Below are positions 1 to 6,346 of a DNA stretch of 15,724 nucleotides, one piece after another (the first letter of the stretch is position 1; every line of letters starts with the position of its first letter). The stretch comes from an uncultured Methanobrevibacter sp. (lineage in GTDB: Archaea > Methanobacteriota > Methanobacteria > Methanobacteriales > Methanobacteriaceae). A program made the translations under genes and the position numbers. The notes under the pieces are model-generated. The model did no database searches. It was given only the letters and a program-made list of their open reading frames with translations, and had not been told where the DNA came from. The DNA is taken from positions 1-15,724 of the forward strand of contig ONIK01000039.1 of assembly GCA_900317865.1 (NCBI GenBank). The letters are read 5' to 3'.

Positions 1-28
1 AGTAGCATCTGCCAGGATCAAACAGAAT
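1..28 (-). rRNA. 16S ribosomal RNA, 5' end only (partial)
   Basis: Read on the minus strand the window ends with ATTCTGTTTGATCCTGGC, the conserved first nucleotides of archaeal 16S rRNA (family form ATTCYGKTTGATCCYGSC). Only about 28 nt lie in the window; the gene runs leftward past position 1. The exact mature 5' end is placed by similarity to other archaeal 16S genes. TCTG rather than TCCG at the start is, from memory, closer to Methanosphaera than to Methanobrevibacter. Confidence 0.9.
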
Positions 29-285
29 TGAACACATAACAGACATAATAATAATTATGAAGTACGCTAAAAAAATATAGACGAGTAAATACACTAAAAC
101 ATTGATATATCAATATTTCACCACATCTACAAAACCAACATCATACTCGAAAAAACTCGAGTACTCATAAAATGTATCACTACATGCGGAATGCAACCAT
201 CATAGTTATTATTGTTAATACAATTTAACTTAGGTCATCGCCATAAACACATAGCACATCTAATAGACAGAGGTATTAAACTAAC
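29..285 (-). other. Transcribed leader of the rRNA operon (pre-16S 5' leader)
   Basis: This stretch has no coding frame and is clearly less AT-rich than the 250 nt to its right, as expected for the 5' leader of a pre-rRNA transcript. It contains a perfect 7-bp hairpin, TACTCGA (144-150) with TCGAGTA (157-163) around a 6-nt loop, and a 14-bp perfect palindrome ATTGATATATCAAT (101-114). In archaea, sequences on each side of 16S pair into a bulge-helix-bulge processing stem. The partner lies beyond the window, so I cannot mark the processing site. The right border at about 285 is set by the change in composition. Confidence 0.55.
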
Positions 286-295
286 AAATTCAATT

Positions 296-310
296 AAAAT
301 ATATTGCAAA
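296..310 (-). promoter_or_regulatory. Candidate TATA box of the rRNA operon
   Basis: On the minus strand, GCAATATATTTTAATTG lies roughly 25-30 nt upstream of the point where the sequence turns from extreme AT to leader-like composition. That is the right place for an archaeal TATA box. Other A/T octamers further right (for example TTTATAAAA) could serve instead, so the exact box is uncertain. Confidence 0.35.
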
Positions 311-448
311 AATATTTTATTAATAAAAAAATTAATTAAAAATTTTTTGATAAATAAAATAAAAACTAATAATAATTAATAATTAATTTAAATAAATATA
401 TGAAAAAAATTTTATAAATTTTAATAAAAATCAAATTTTAAGGTAAAT

Positions 449-517
449 AAAAAAAAATTAGAGAAAAAAATAGTTGTTTTGAAAAAAATTAAATTTTAAA
501 AAGATTTTATAAAAAAA
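449..517 (-). terminator. Poly-T terminator region after the methyltransferase gene
   Basis: The stretch 310-556 holds no gene. On the minus strand, just downstream of the Trm-G10-like gene, it carries a series of T runs: T7 (517-511), T7 (488-482), T7 (470-464) and T9 (457-449). Archaeal transcription ends efficiently at such U-rich tracts without a stem. The rest of 310-556 is A/T sequence that also holds the rRNA promoter; I see nothing else in it. Confidence 0.6.
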
Positions 518-556
518 TAATTCAATAAAAATAACTAGTATATAAACTTAACTATT

Positions 557-1591
557 TTATTCGGATTTCTTTATAACAGATATGATTCTTGTTAAACTTC
601 TATGCATTTTGATAGCATATTGTTCAACAAGTTCAAAACCTACTTCATCAATCATTGGATTCAAATCAACATAATGAGGACTTGCCATACAAAGATATGC
701 ATCATCAGCCATATTATCATAAATTGAATGGAAAAATTCTTTGAAAATATCGTCCCCATCAATGTCTCCAGTTGATGTTGATATTCCATATGGAGGATCG
801 GTAACTACACTAGCTACCTTTTCATACATTTTAAGCTCACGAACATCTAAGTGGAATGTTCTATAATCAGTTATTCCACAGTACTCCAAATTAATAGCAG
901 TCCCATTTTTCATTTTCCAGTTTATATCAGATCCAACAACTTTACATCCTATCAGTCCGGCTTCTATTAATATTCCACCAGTTCCACAAAATGGATCCAA
1001 TAATAATTGACCTGCCTTAATTCTGGAGAGATTTACCATACATCGTGCCAATTTAGGACTCATTGAACCCGGATAAAAAAATGGTCTTTTATGAGGTTTT
1101 ATATCTTCAAAATGTTTTTTGTCCAGATGATATCTTTCAATCGCAATATAAATGATATCTTCAAATGCAACCAAACGTACTAATGAATTTGGATTATTTA
1201 ATTTCACTTTAATATTTTCACATTTTTCTAAAATTAATGAACCCGCTTTTCTTTCATAAGCTACAGTATCAATATCAGAATGAAATCTTTTTACTCTTAC
1301 AGCAAAGTTTTCATCAATATAACCCTGCCAGTCAATAGATAAAACATCCTCATTAAAATTTGAAACATTGGATATATTAATTATCTGATGAACTTCATGA
1401 GTATAACCTAAACGTCTTGTTAATATTTGATAATACTCATCAATATTCTCTTCAGAAATGTCTTTTAATATAACCAATCCTTCAGTTATTACATCCAACG
1501 ATGTTTCCATTTCTTCACATTCAATAACTGCTTTAAGTTCACATTGTGGCAATTCTGGATGTTCCTGAGATTGTATGCATAGTAATTCCAT
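557..1591 (-). CDS. tRNA (guanine-N2-)-methyltransferase, Trm-G10/Trm11-like
   Basis: This 344-aa protein has a THUMP-type RNA-binding region in its N-terminal half (about residues 50-160) and a class I SAM-dependent methyltransferase in its C-terminal half. The SAM-binding motif is LLDPFCGTGGILIEA, followed by GSDIN and the catalytic TDPPYG motif, which marks N2-guanine methylases. Family members make m2G/m2,2G at position 10 of tRNA. A strong AGGTGG ribosome site stands 7 nt before the ATG. The gene begins 27 nt after the stop of the PH-domain gene, so the two probably share a transcript. Length fits the family. I am sure of the enzyme class; the precise tRNA position is from family knowledge. 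Confidence 0.88.
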   Translation of the reverse strand: MELLCIQSQEHPELPQCELKAVIECEEMETSLDVITEGLVILKDISEENIDEYYQILTRRLGYTHEVHQIINISNVSNFNEDVLSIDWQGYIDENFAVRVKRFHSDIDTVAYERKAGSLILEKCENIKVKLNNPNSLVRLVAFEDIIYIAIERYHLDKKHFEDIKPHKRPFFYPGSMSPKLARCMVNLSRIKAGQLLLDPFCGTGGILIEAGLIGCKVVGSDINWKMKNGTAINLEYCGITDYRTFHLDVRELKMYEKVASVVTDPPYGISTSTGDIDGDDIFKEFFHSIYDNMADDAYLCMASPHYVDLNPMIDEVGFELVEQYAIKMHRSLTRIISVIKKSE

Positions 1592-1618
1592 TATTTTCCA
1601 CCTAAAATAAAATATAAA

Positions 1619-2704
1619 TTATTTTTTAAATTTATCAAAGTGTCTTTTTATAACACTTTCACTAGATTCATCCATATTATTTTTTTGAGAATTTGAATCT
1701 TTTTGATTACGTTCGTCAAATGAAAAATCATTTTCATTTTCCTGATAATAATCATCATTACTACGAGAATAATCGTTCCTTACTTCATTATAATATGAGT
1801 CTTCACGATAGGAATTTGGTGAATTATGATATGATTCATATTCATTGTTCATTGCACGATTAATATTATTTTCCAAACTCTCATCATATGGTTCATATTC
1901 GTATCTTGGCTGTTGAACATTATTATAATTTAAATCTTCAGGATAGTAATCATATTGTCTGCGTTGATATTGCTCTTCATGTGTTATCGGAGTAATAACA
2001 TCAACATCATCATAATATTCATCCTCAGGATATGAATCTTGCTGATAATTATTATTAAGATTCTGTTGGGAAGACTGATAATAATCCTGCTGATAATTAT
2101 TATTAATATTTTGATTAGGAGAGTGATAATAATCCTGCTGATAATTATTATTTAAATTTGGATGAGGCGGTTGATAATAACCCCTATTTCTATTCATATT
2201 AGAAAAGATTATCTCTTCCACTTTAGAAGGTTCGGAAATATTTTCAAGAGCTATTTGATTATTATCATAAGCACTGTAAACACTAATTGATCCAACATTA
2301 AACAATCTCGCAAAAATACTTTGAGAAGAATTGATATCCTGAATTGTAGCATAAGGCATGTAATTTTTACTGGTAAGAACAACACCTGATTTGACAATGA
2401 TTTTGGACTCAGTCAAAATATATTCCTTGGAATACCATCCAATAATTTGCCAGATAATATATAAAATATCTATAAGTATAAAAACAAAAACTCCAATTGC
2501 AGCATATCTGGTTAAAGGTAATTTAATATAGGATATTAAGTAAACCTGCATATTTCCAATAAAATGAATAAATGGTCCAGATAGAGATAAAATAATAATT
2601 AATATAATAAAACCTATAATAGCTTTCTTACAACCCAAAATTAAATGAGATTTAGCCTCATAAATAATTCTTTCATTAGATTGATTATCATTTTTTCCAA
2701 ACAT
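1619..2704 (-). CDS. PH-domain (bPH2/YdbS-like) membrane protein with Asn/Gln/Tyr-rich repeat tail
   Basis: I place the start at the internal ATG (MFGKNDNQ) at 2704, giving 361 aa. A longer frame starting at 2782 would read through a well-supported guide RNA (2761-2822), and its first residues do not look like protein of this family. The N-terminal third has two membrane helices (around KAIIGFIILIIILSL and YAAIGVFVFILIDIL) followed by a bacterial-type PH domain (YILTESKIIVKSGVV ... YATIQDINSSQS). The C-terminal half is low-complexity, rich in N, Q, Y, D and S, and includes three 16-residue repeats ending NNNYQQ. It ends in a basic stretch (KRHFDKFKK). The function of bPH2 proteins is not settled; the tail looks intrinsically disordered and cytoplasmic. 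Only a weak ribosome site (GTGGTAAT) precedes the chosen start. Confidence 0.75.
   Translation of the reverse strand: MFGKNDNQSNERIIYEAKSHLILGCKKAIIGFIILIIILSLSGPFIHFIGNMQVYLISYIKLPLTRYAAIGVFVFILIDILYIIWQIIGWYSKEYILTESKIIVKSGVVLTSKNYMPYATIQDINSSQSIFARLFNVGSISVYSAYDNNQIALENISEPSKVEEIIFSNMNRNRGYYQPPHPNLNNNYQQDYYHSPNQNINNNYQQDYYQSSQQNLNNNYQQDSYPEDEYYDDVDVITPITHEEQYQRRQYDYYPEDLNYNNVQQPRYEYEPYDESLENNINRAMNNEYESYHNSPNSYREDSYYNEVRNDYSRSNDDYYQENENDFSFDERNQKDSNSQKNNMDESSESVIKRHFDKFKK
2039..2182 (-). repeat. Three tandem 48-bp coding repeats in the PH-protein tail
   Basis: The forward-strand core GCTGATAATTATTATT recurs at 2041, 2089 and 2137, a period of exactly 48 bp or 16 codons. The encoded units all end in NNNYQQ and vary in the first half (PPHP, HSPN, QSSQ). 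The exact 3n period and retained frame point to recent tandem duplication inside the gene. Confidence 0.85.
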
Positions 2705-2760
2705 ATTACCACTATAAGATTTTAATAATAAATAAAGTTTTACAAAAAATAGATAAAAAA

Positions 2761-2822
2761 TAAGCCTCAGCTCGCCCATCATTCATCACTAATCAGAGCT
2801 CATAGGGTTCATCATAGGCTTA
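2761..2822 (-). ncRNA. C/D box small guide RNA (sRNA)
   Basis: On the minus strand the order is: stem UAAGCC (2822-2817), box C AUGAUGA (2815-2809), 12-nt guide ACCCUAUGAGCU (2808-2797), box D' CUGA (2796-2793), 3-nt spacer, box C' GUGAUGA (2789-2783), 12-nt guide AUGAUGGGCGAG (2782-2771), box D CUGA (2770-2767), stem GGCUUA (2766-2761). The two ends pair perfectly over 6 bp. All four boxes match consensus, both guides have the canonical 12-nt length, and about 62 nt total is the normal archaeal size. Such RNAs bind L7Ae, Nop5 and fibrillarin and direct 2'-O-methylation of the base paired to the fifth nucleotide before D or D'. It starts 14 nt after the pan stop codon with no clear TATA box of its own, so it may be processed from the pan transcript. 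It is also more GC-rich than the spacer around it. Confidence 0.92.
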
Positions 2823-2836
2823 TTTTACAAATGAAA

Positions 2837-4090
2837 TTAACCGAACATTACGCCTGCTTCTTTTTTGAATTCTTCATCATGTTCAGAATCAACAACTTTA
2901 TCAACAGCATCCATGAAATCAGCTACTGTTACCCTATCACGTTTTTCACGAATAGCGAACATACCTGCTTCAGTACAAACTGCTTTTAAATCTGCACCAG
3001 ATAAACCGTCAGTTAAATCACTTAAAAGATCAATATCTGCTTCTTCATCCAATGCCATTCTTTTAGTATGAATTTTAAGAATTTCTTTTCTGCCTTCTTC
3101 GTTAGGAAGAGGAACTTCAATAAATCTATCAAAACGACCAGGTCTTAAAAGTGCAGGGTCCAAAATATCCGGCCTGTTGGTTGCACCGATAATACCGATA
3201 TCACCCCTGGATTCAAAACCATCCAATTCAGCAAGTAATTGCATTAAAGTCCTTTGAACTTCCCTATCACCACTGGTTGAACTTTTAAGCCTTTTAGCAG
3301 CAACAGCATCAAGTTCATCGATAAAAATAATTGCAGGAGCTTTTTCTTTAGCCAATTCAAATACTTCACGTACAAGTCTTGCACCTTCCCCAATGTATTT
3401 TTTAACAAATTCTGAAGCTACGATTTTAATAAATGTAGCATTTGTTTCATTAGCTACAGCTTTTGCAAGTAATGTTTTACCGGTTCCTGGAGGACCATAT
3501 AATAAAATTCCTTTTGGAGGATCTATACCAATTTTTTCAAATAATTCTGGTTCTTTTAAAGGTAATTCAACAGTTTCTTTAACTTCAATTATTTGTTCGT
3601 CTAAACCCCCAATTTGTTCATAAGTTACATCAGGTTTTGATTCAATTTCCATTCCAGAAACATTTGCATCTTTTTCTGAAGGTAATACTTCAACAATACC
3701 GAAAGTCTGTTGGTTTAGAGCAACTCTTGAACCAGGCACTAATAATTTTTCATCTAAGAATTTTGAGTAATTAACAAGAAAACTAGGACCAGTACTACTT
3801 TTAACTGTCATCCTATTTTCATCTAAAACTTCAGTAATAGTAGCTAAAACTAAAGGTGGAGATCTAAATCTTTCTACTTCGGAACGTAAGGATTTAGCTT
3901 CTCTTTCTAATCTGATTTTTTCATTTTCAATCAGAACTTTATCTTTTTCTAATTTCCTAACTTTCCACATTAAGTTACTTTTAGCTTTGGATTTTTCTTC
4001 ACGAATATAATCGATTTCCTCTTGTAAAGATTCAACTTTTTCAATTAATTCCTCTTTTGAAGAATTTTCCAAATCATCAAAATCATTCAT
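2837..4090 (-). CDS. pan: Proteasome-activating nucleotidase PAN (AAA ATPase)
   Basis: PAN is the hexameric ring ATPase that unfolds proteins and feeds them into the archaeal 20S proteasome. I take the ATG at 4090 as start (417 aa), because GGAG (4103-4100) and the following TGATT pair with the 16S 3' end 9 nt before it; the in-frame ATG at 4105 lies upstream of that site. Domains in order: N-terminal coiled coil (about residues 10-75), OB fold (about 80-145), AAA domain with Walker A GPPGTGKT (199-206), pore loop KKYIGEG, Walker B IIFIDELDA, sensor GATN and arginine-finger region RPGRFDR. The C-terminus MFG is a HbYX-type tail with Phe in place of Tyr, the element that docks into the proteasome and opens its gate. 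The gene is divergent from mbf1. Confidence 0.95.
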   Translation of the reverse strand: MNDFDDLENSSKEELIEKVESLQEEIDYIREEKSKAKSNLMWKVRKLEKDKVLIENEKIRLEREAKSLRSEVERFRSPPLVLATITEVLDENRMTVKSSTGPSFLVNYSKFLDEKLLVPGSRVALNQQTFGIVEVLPSEKDANVSGMEIESKPDVTYEQIGGLDEQIIEVKETVELPLKEPELFEKIGIDPPKGILLYGPPGTGKTLLAKAVANETNATFIKIVASEFVKKYIGEGARLVREVFELAKEKAPAIIFIDELDAVAAKRLKSSTSGDREVQRTLMQLLAELDGFESRGDIGIIGATNRPDILDPALLRPGRFDRFIEVPLPNEEGRKEILKIHTKRMALDEEADIDLLSDLTDGLSGADLKAVCTEAGMFAIREKRDRVTVADFMDAVDKVVDSEHDEEFKKEAGVMFG

Positions 4091-4147
4091 GTGAATCATC
4101 TCCATTAAAATTTCTACAACAAAGTTACTTTTAATAACATTTAGTAA

Positions 4148-4162
4148 TTATAAATATTTAAA
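4148..4162 (-). promoter_or_regulatory. Candidate TATA box of pan
   Basis: On the minus strand CTTTAAATATTTATAA lies about 60-70 nt before the pan start codon, in the pan-mbf1 divergent spacer. Position and A/T pattern suit an archaeal TATA box with a 5' UTR of roughly 30-40 nt. Confidence 0.45.
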
Positions 4163-4227
4163 GTTATTTATTTTAATGTAATCAAACAAAAATTTTGTGG
4201 ATAAAAACAAAATTTATTAATGAAAAT

Positions 4228-4240
4228 AATATAAAAATTT
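4228..4240 (+). promoter_or_regulatory. Candidate TATA box of mbf1
   Basis: TAATATAAAAATT on the plus strand lies about 30-40 nt before the mbf1 ATG, which would give a very short leader. That agrees with the lack of a clear ribosome site before this gene. AATTTATTA at 4211 is an alternative. Confidence 0.35.
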
Positions 4241-4269
4241 ACATAATTAACATTAAAAAACTGATTAAT

Positions 4270-4755
4270 ATGGAATGCGAAATTTGTGGTAAACCAGTAA
4301 GTGAAACAAATCCTACACGAGCAAAAATTGAAGGATCAGTTATGGTTGTATGTAAAGAATGTGCTAAACTTGGAACAATACAAAAAGCACCCCCAAAACC
4401 TAGATTCCAGCAAAACAAAAAAGGAAGAAAAACCACACAACCAAAAAGAAATTATAGAAATGATGAACCTTCAGACGAATTAATTGAAAATTATAATACT
4501 GCTGTAAGGAATGCTAGAGAAGCTAAAAACTGGTCTAGAGAAGATTTAGGGAAAAAAATTAATGAAAGAGTGTCTGTTATTAACAGAATTGAATCTGGAA
4601 AAATGACTCCAGATAATAAATTGACAAAAAAATTAGAAAAAGCATTAAACATTACATTGCTTGAAAGTATTAATAATGATGATTTAAGCCAGTACATTAA
4701 TAATTCATCTGGTGAGAGAACACTTGCAAATATTGTAAAAATTAAAAGAAAATAG
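4270..4755 (+). CDS. Multiprotein bridging factor aMBF1 (zinc ribbon plus XRE-type HTH)
   Basis: I start the gene at ATG 4270 (MECEICGKPV, 161 aa), because the family begins at this zinc ribbon and the 25 codons of open frame before it are A/T-derived. The N-terminal ribbon has Cys pairs C3/C6 and C28/C31 (CEIC ... CKEC). A basic, Lys/Pro/Gln-rich linker follows, then a Cro/C1-type helix-turn-helix (about residues 75-130: AREAKNWSREDLGKKI ... VINRIESGKMTPD). Archaeal MBF1 associates with ribosomes and translation rather than acting as a classical TBP bridge. It is the only clearly functional complete plus-strand gene here and is transcribed away from pan. Confidence 0.92.
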   Translation: MECEICGKPVSETNPTRAKIEGSVMVVCKECAKLGTIQKAPPKPRFQQNKKGRKTTQPKRNYRNDEPSDELIENYNTAVRNAREAKNWSREDLGKKINERVSVINRIESGKMTPDNKLTKKLEKALNITLLESINNDDLSQYINNSSGERTLANIVKIKRK

Positions 4756-4797
4756 TTATGATTTTAATATTATAACTATTTCCACAACTTATTTTTT
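4750..4797 (+). terminator. Stem-loop plus T-run terminator after mbf1
   Basis: AAATAGTTAT (4750-4759) and ATAACTATTT (4772-4781) form a perfect 10-bp inverted repeat with a 12-nt loop, overlapping the mbf1 stop codon. A T7 run follows about 10 nt later (4792-4798). It lies in the convergent gap to asnA. The stem is A/T-rich, so the T tract may do most of the work. Confidence 0.6.
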
Positions 4798-4805
4798 TAT
4801 ATACA

Positions 4806-5815
4806 TTAAATAATATTTACATTATGAACATTAGCCGCTTTATAAACTTCATCCGGCCAGACAGATGACTGTACTTCACCAATATGGGCTCTTTGTAAGA
4901 AGAACATGCATATTCTTGACTGTCCGATTCCACCACCAATACTATAAGGCAGTTTATTTTCTAAAATAAGTTTATGGAAAGGTAAATTAGCTCTTTCTTC
5001 ACAACCTGCCAATTTAAGTTGGCGAGTAAGAGCTTCGCCATCAACACGAATTCCCATGGAGGAAAGTTCTAAAGCAATATCCAATATAGGATAATAAACT
5101 ATGATATCCCCGTTCAATTCCCAATCATCATAATCCGGAGCACGGCGGTCATGAGGTTTTCCGCTGCGCAAATCGCCACCAATTTTCATCAGAAATACTG
5201 CACCTTTTTCTCTAGCTATCATATCTTCTCTTTCTTCGGGTGTTTTATCTGGCCAACGATCTTCCAATTCCTGCGTGGTAACAAAATAAATTTCATTAGG
5301 AAGAAAAGGATTCATGAAATGATATTTACCGCAAACATAGTATTCAGTCTGCTTGATAACCATAAAAATTCTAAAAACTACTTCTTTTAGCATTTCAATA
5401 TTTCTTCAGATTTATCAATCATTATTTCCCAATCCCATTGGTCTACATAAAGAGAATGAATATTGTCCGTACATTCATCTTTTCTAATAGCCGTCATATC
5501 AGCATATAAACCCTGACGTCTTTTAAAACCATATCTATACAAAGCAACCCTTTTCCATTTTGCTAGTGAATGAACAATTTCAACTTCTCTGTTATCTTGT
5601 TCTTTAATATTAAAAGAAACAGGGTCTTCTACACCATTCAAATTATCATTTAATCCACTTTCAGGAGTCACGAAAATAGGTGCTGAAATACGAGTTAAAT
5701 CAAGCGCATTAGCAAGAGCAACCTGAAAATAATCTTTTACATCCTTAATAGCTTTTTGAGTATCAATAATGCTCTGTGGACTTTCATAATCATCCGGAAA
5801 ATAAAATTTATTCAT
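4806..5815 (-). pseudogene. asnA: Aspartate-ammonia ligase AsnA, split by one frameshift
   Basis: Two consecutive minus-strand frames together make a full bacterial-type AsnA, which forms asparagine from aspartate, ammonia and ATP. The first part (start ATG 5815, after GTGGGATT) ends at TAA near 5387 and holds NDNLNGVEDPV, HSLAKWKR and YVDQWDWE. The second part (from about 5393) holds TTQELEDRWPDKTP, GGDLRSG, RAPDYDDW, SSMGIRVD and GGGIGQSR. Adding one A in the AAA before TGCTAA at about 5390-5395 joins them into 336 aa, the normal family length, with the junction helix aligning without gap to Lactobacillus AsnA as I recall it. An upstream in-frame ATG at 5878 adds a stretch of A/T-encoded residues unlike the family. 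The sequence resembles Firmicutes AsnA closely, suggesting gene transfer. It could be a true pseudogene, a 1-nt sequence error or, less likely, two coupled chains (ATGCTAA overlap). Confidence 0.88.
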
Positions 5816-5870
5816 AATCCCACATTTTAATAAATAAAAAAAATAAATAAAAAAAATTAAAATTAGATAA

Positions 5871-6302
5871 CTATTCATTATAGCTATTTAATTTATTATT
5901 TTGAATATATCTTCTTTCGCCCTTAACAGAATAATCTATTTTACCTACATTAAGCATTTTGTAAGATTGATAACCCTCCATATCATGAGCGATTGTTAAT
6001 TTTTCCTCCAATTCATCATATCCTTTATATTCTTTACTGACAACAACAATATGTGCCGGAGGATGAATTTGTTTAATTTTTAAAATACTTAAAGTAGTAT
6101 CTTCTTTAACAAAAAATGCAGTAGCTACATTAGAATTAGTTTTAAGTTTTGATTTTAAAATTTGTTCTACTAAAGAATCGGCGAATTCTGCACTAATAAC
6201 TTTTGGTTTTGTTATTAAAGTTAAATTTCCATGCCTTTCCATATCTGAAATAGCACTTAATAACTTTGATTTGTTTTCACCTCTAACTAAAATTAATGCC
6301 AT
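5871..6302 (-). CDS. Conserved methanogen protein of unknown function (possibly DUF356)
   Basis: This soluble 143-aa protein starts MALILVRGENKSKLLSAI, and the pattern recalls the methanogen-restricted DUF356 family; that assignment is from memory and unverified. It has alternating beta strands and helices (LTLITKPKVISAEFAD, ATAFFVKED, AHIVVVSKEYKGYDELEEKL), no membrane segment, and no recognisable catalytic motif. A good ribosome site AGGAGATATT precedes the ATG. It lies just before asnA on the same strand; the asnA start is 55 nt beyond its stop. Confidence 0.75.
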   Translation of the reverse strand: MALILVRGENKSKLLSAISDMERHGNLTLITKPKVISAEFADSLVEQILKSKLKTNSNVATAFFVKEDTTLSILKIKQIHPPAHIVVVSKEYKGYDELEEKLTIAHDMEGYQSYKMLNVGKIDYSVKGERRYIQNNKLNSYNE

Positions 6303-6316
6303 AATATCTCCTACTT

Positions 6317-6346
6317 AAAAAAAAATAAAATGGTGAAAAAATCACC
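6317..6346 (-). terminator. Hairpin plus T9 terminator of the envelope gene block
   Basis: On the minus strand GGTGA (6346-6342) and TCACC (6336-6332) form a 5-bp stem with a 5-nt loop, followed by ATTTTA and a T9 run (6325-6317). The stem begins at the stop codon of the 419-aa envelope protein. This separates the envelope block from the gene at 5871-6302. Confidence 0.6.

Noticed and set aside
180..240. Second C/D-type RNA in the rRNA leader (ATGATGG and GTGATAC motifs)
   Set aside because: The motifs are imperfect, the order and spacing to CTGA boxes do not fit, and no terminal stem is present.
2705..2782. N-terminal extension MMGELRLIFYLFF... of the PH-domain protein
   Set aside because: The first codons fall within the C/D box sRNA (C' box, D guide and D box), the sequence does not fit the family, and an internal ATG at 2704 starts the protein better.
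2865..3071. Plus-strand open frames inside pan (also 3393-3623)
   Set aside because: They are antisense shadows of a highly conserved gene, with low-complexity products and no ribosome sites.
5816..5878. Upstream start of asnA at 5878 (MNSYLILIFFIYFFYLLKC)
   Set aside because: The extra residues come from A/T-run DNA overlapping the previous gene's stop; family AsnA proteins begin at the ATG at 5815.
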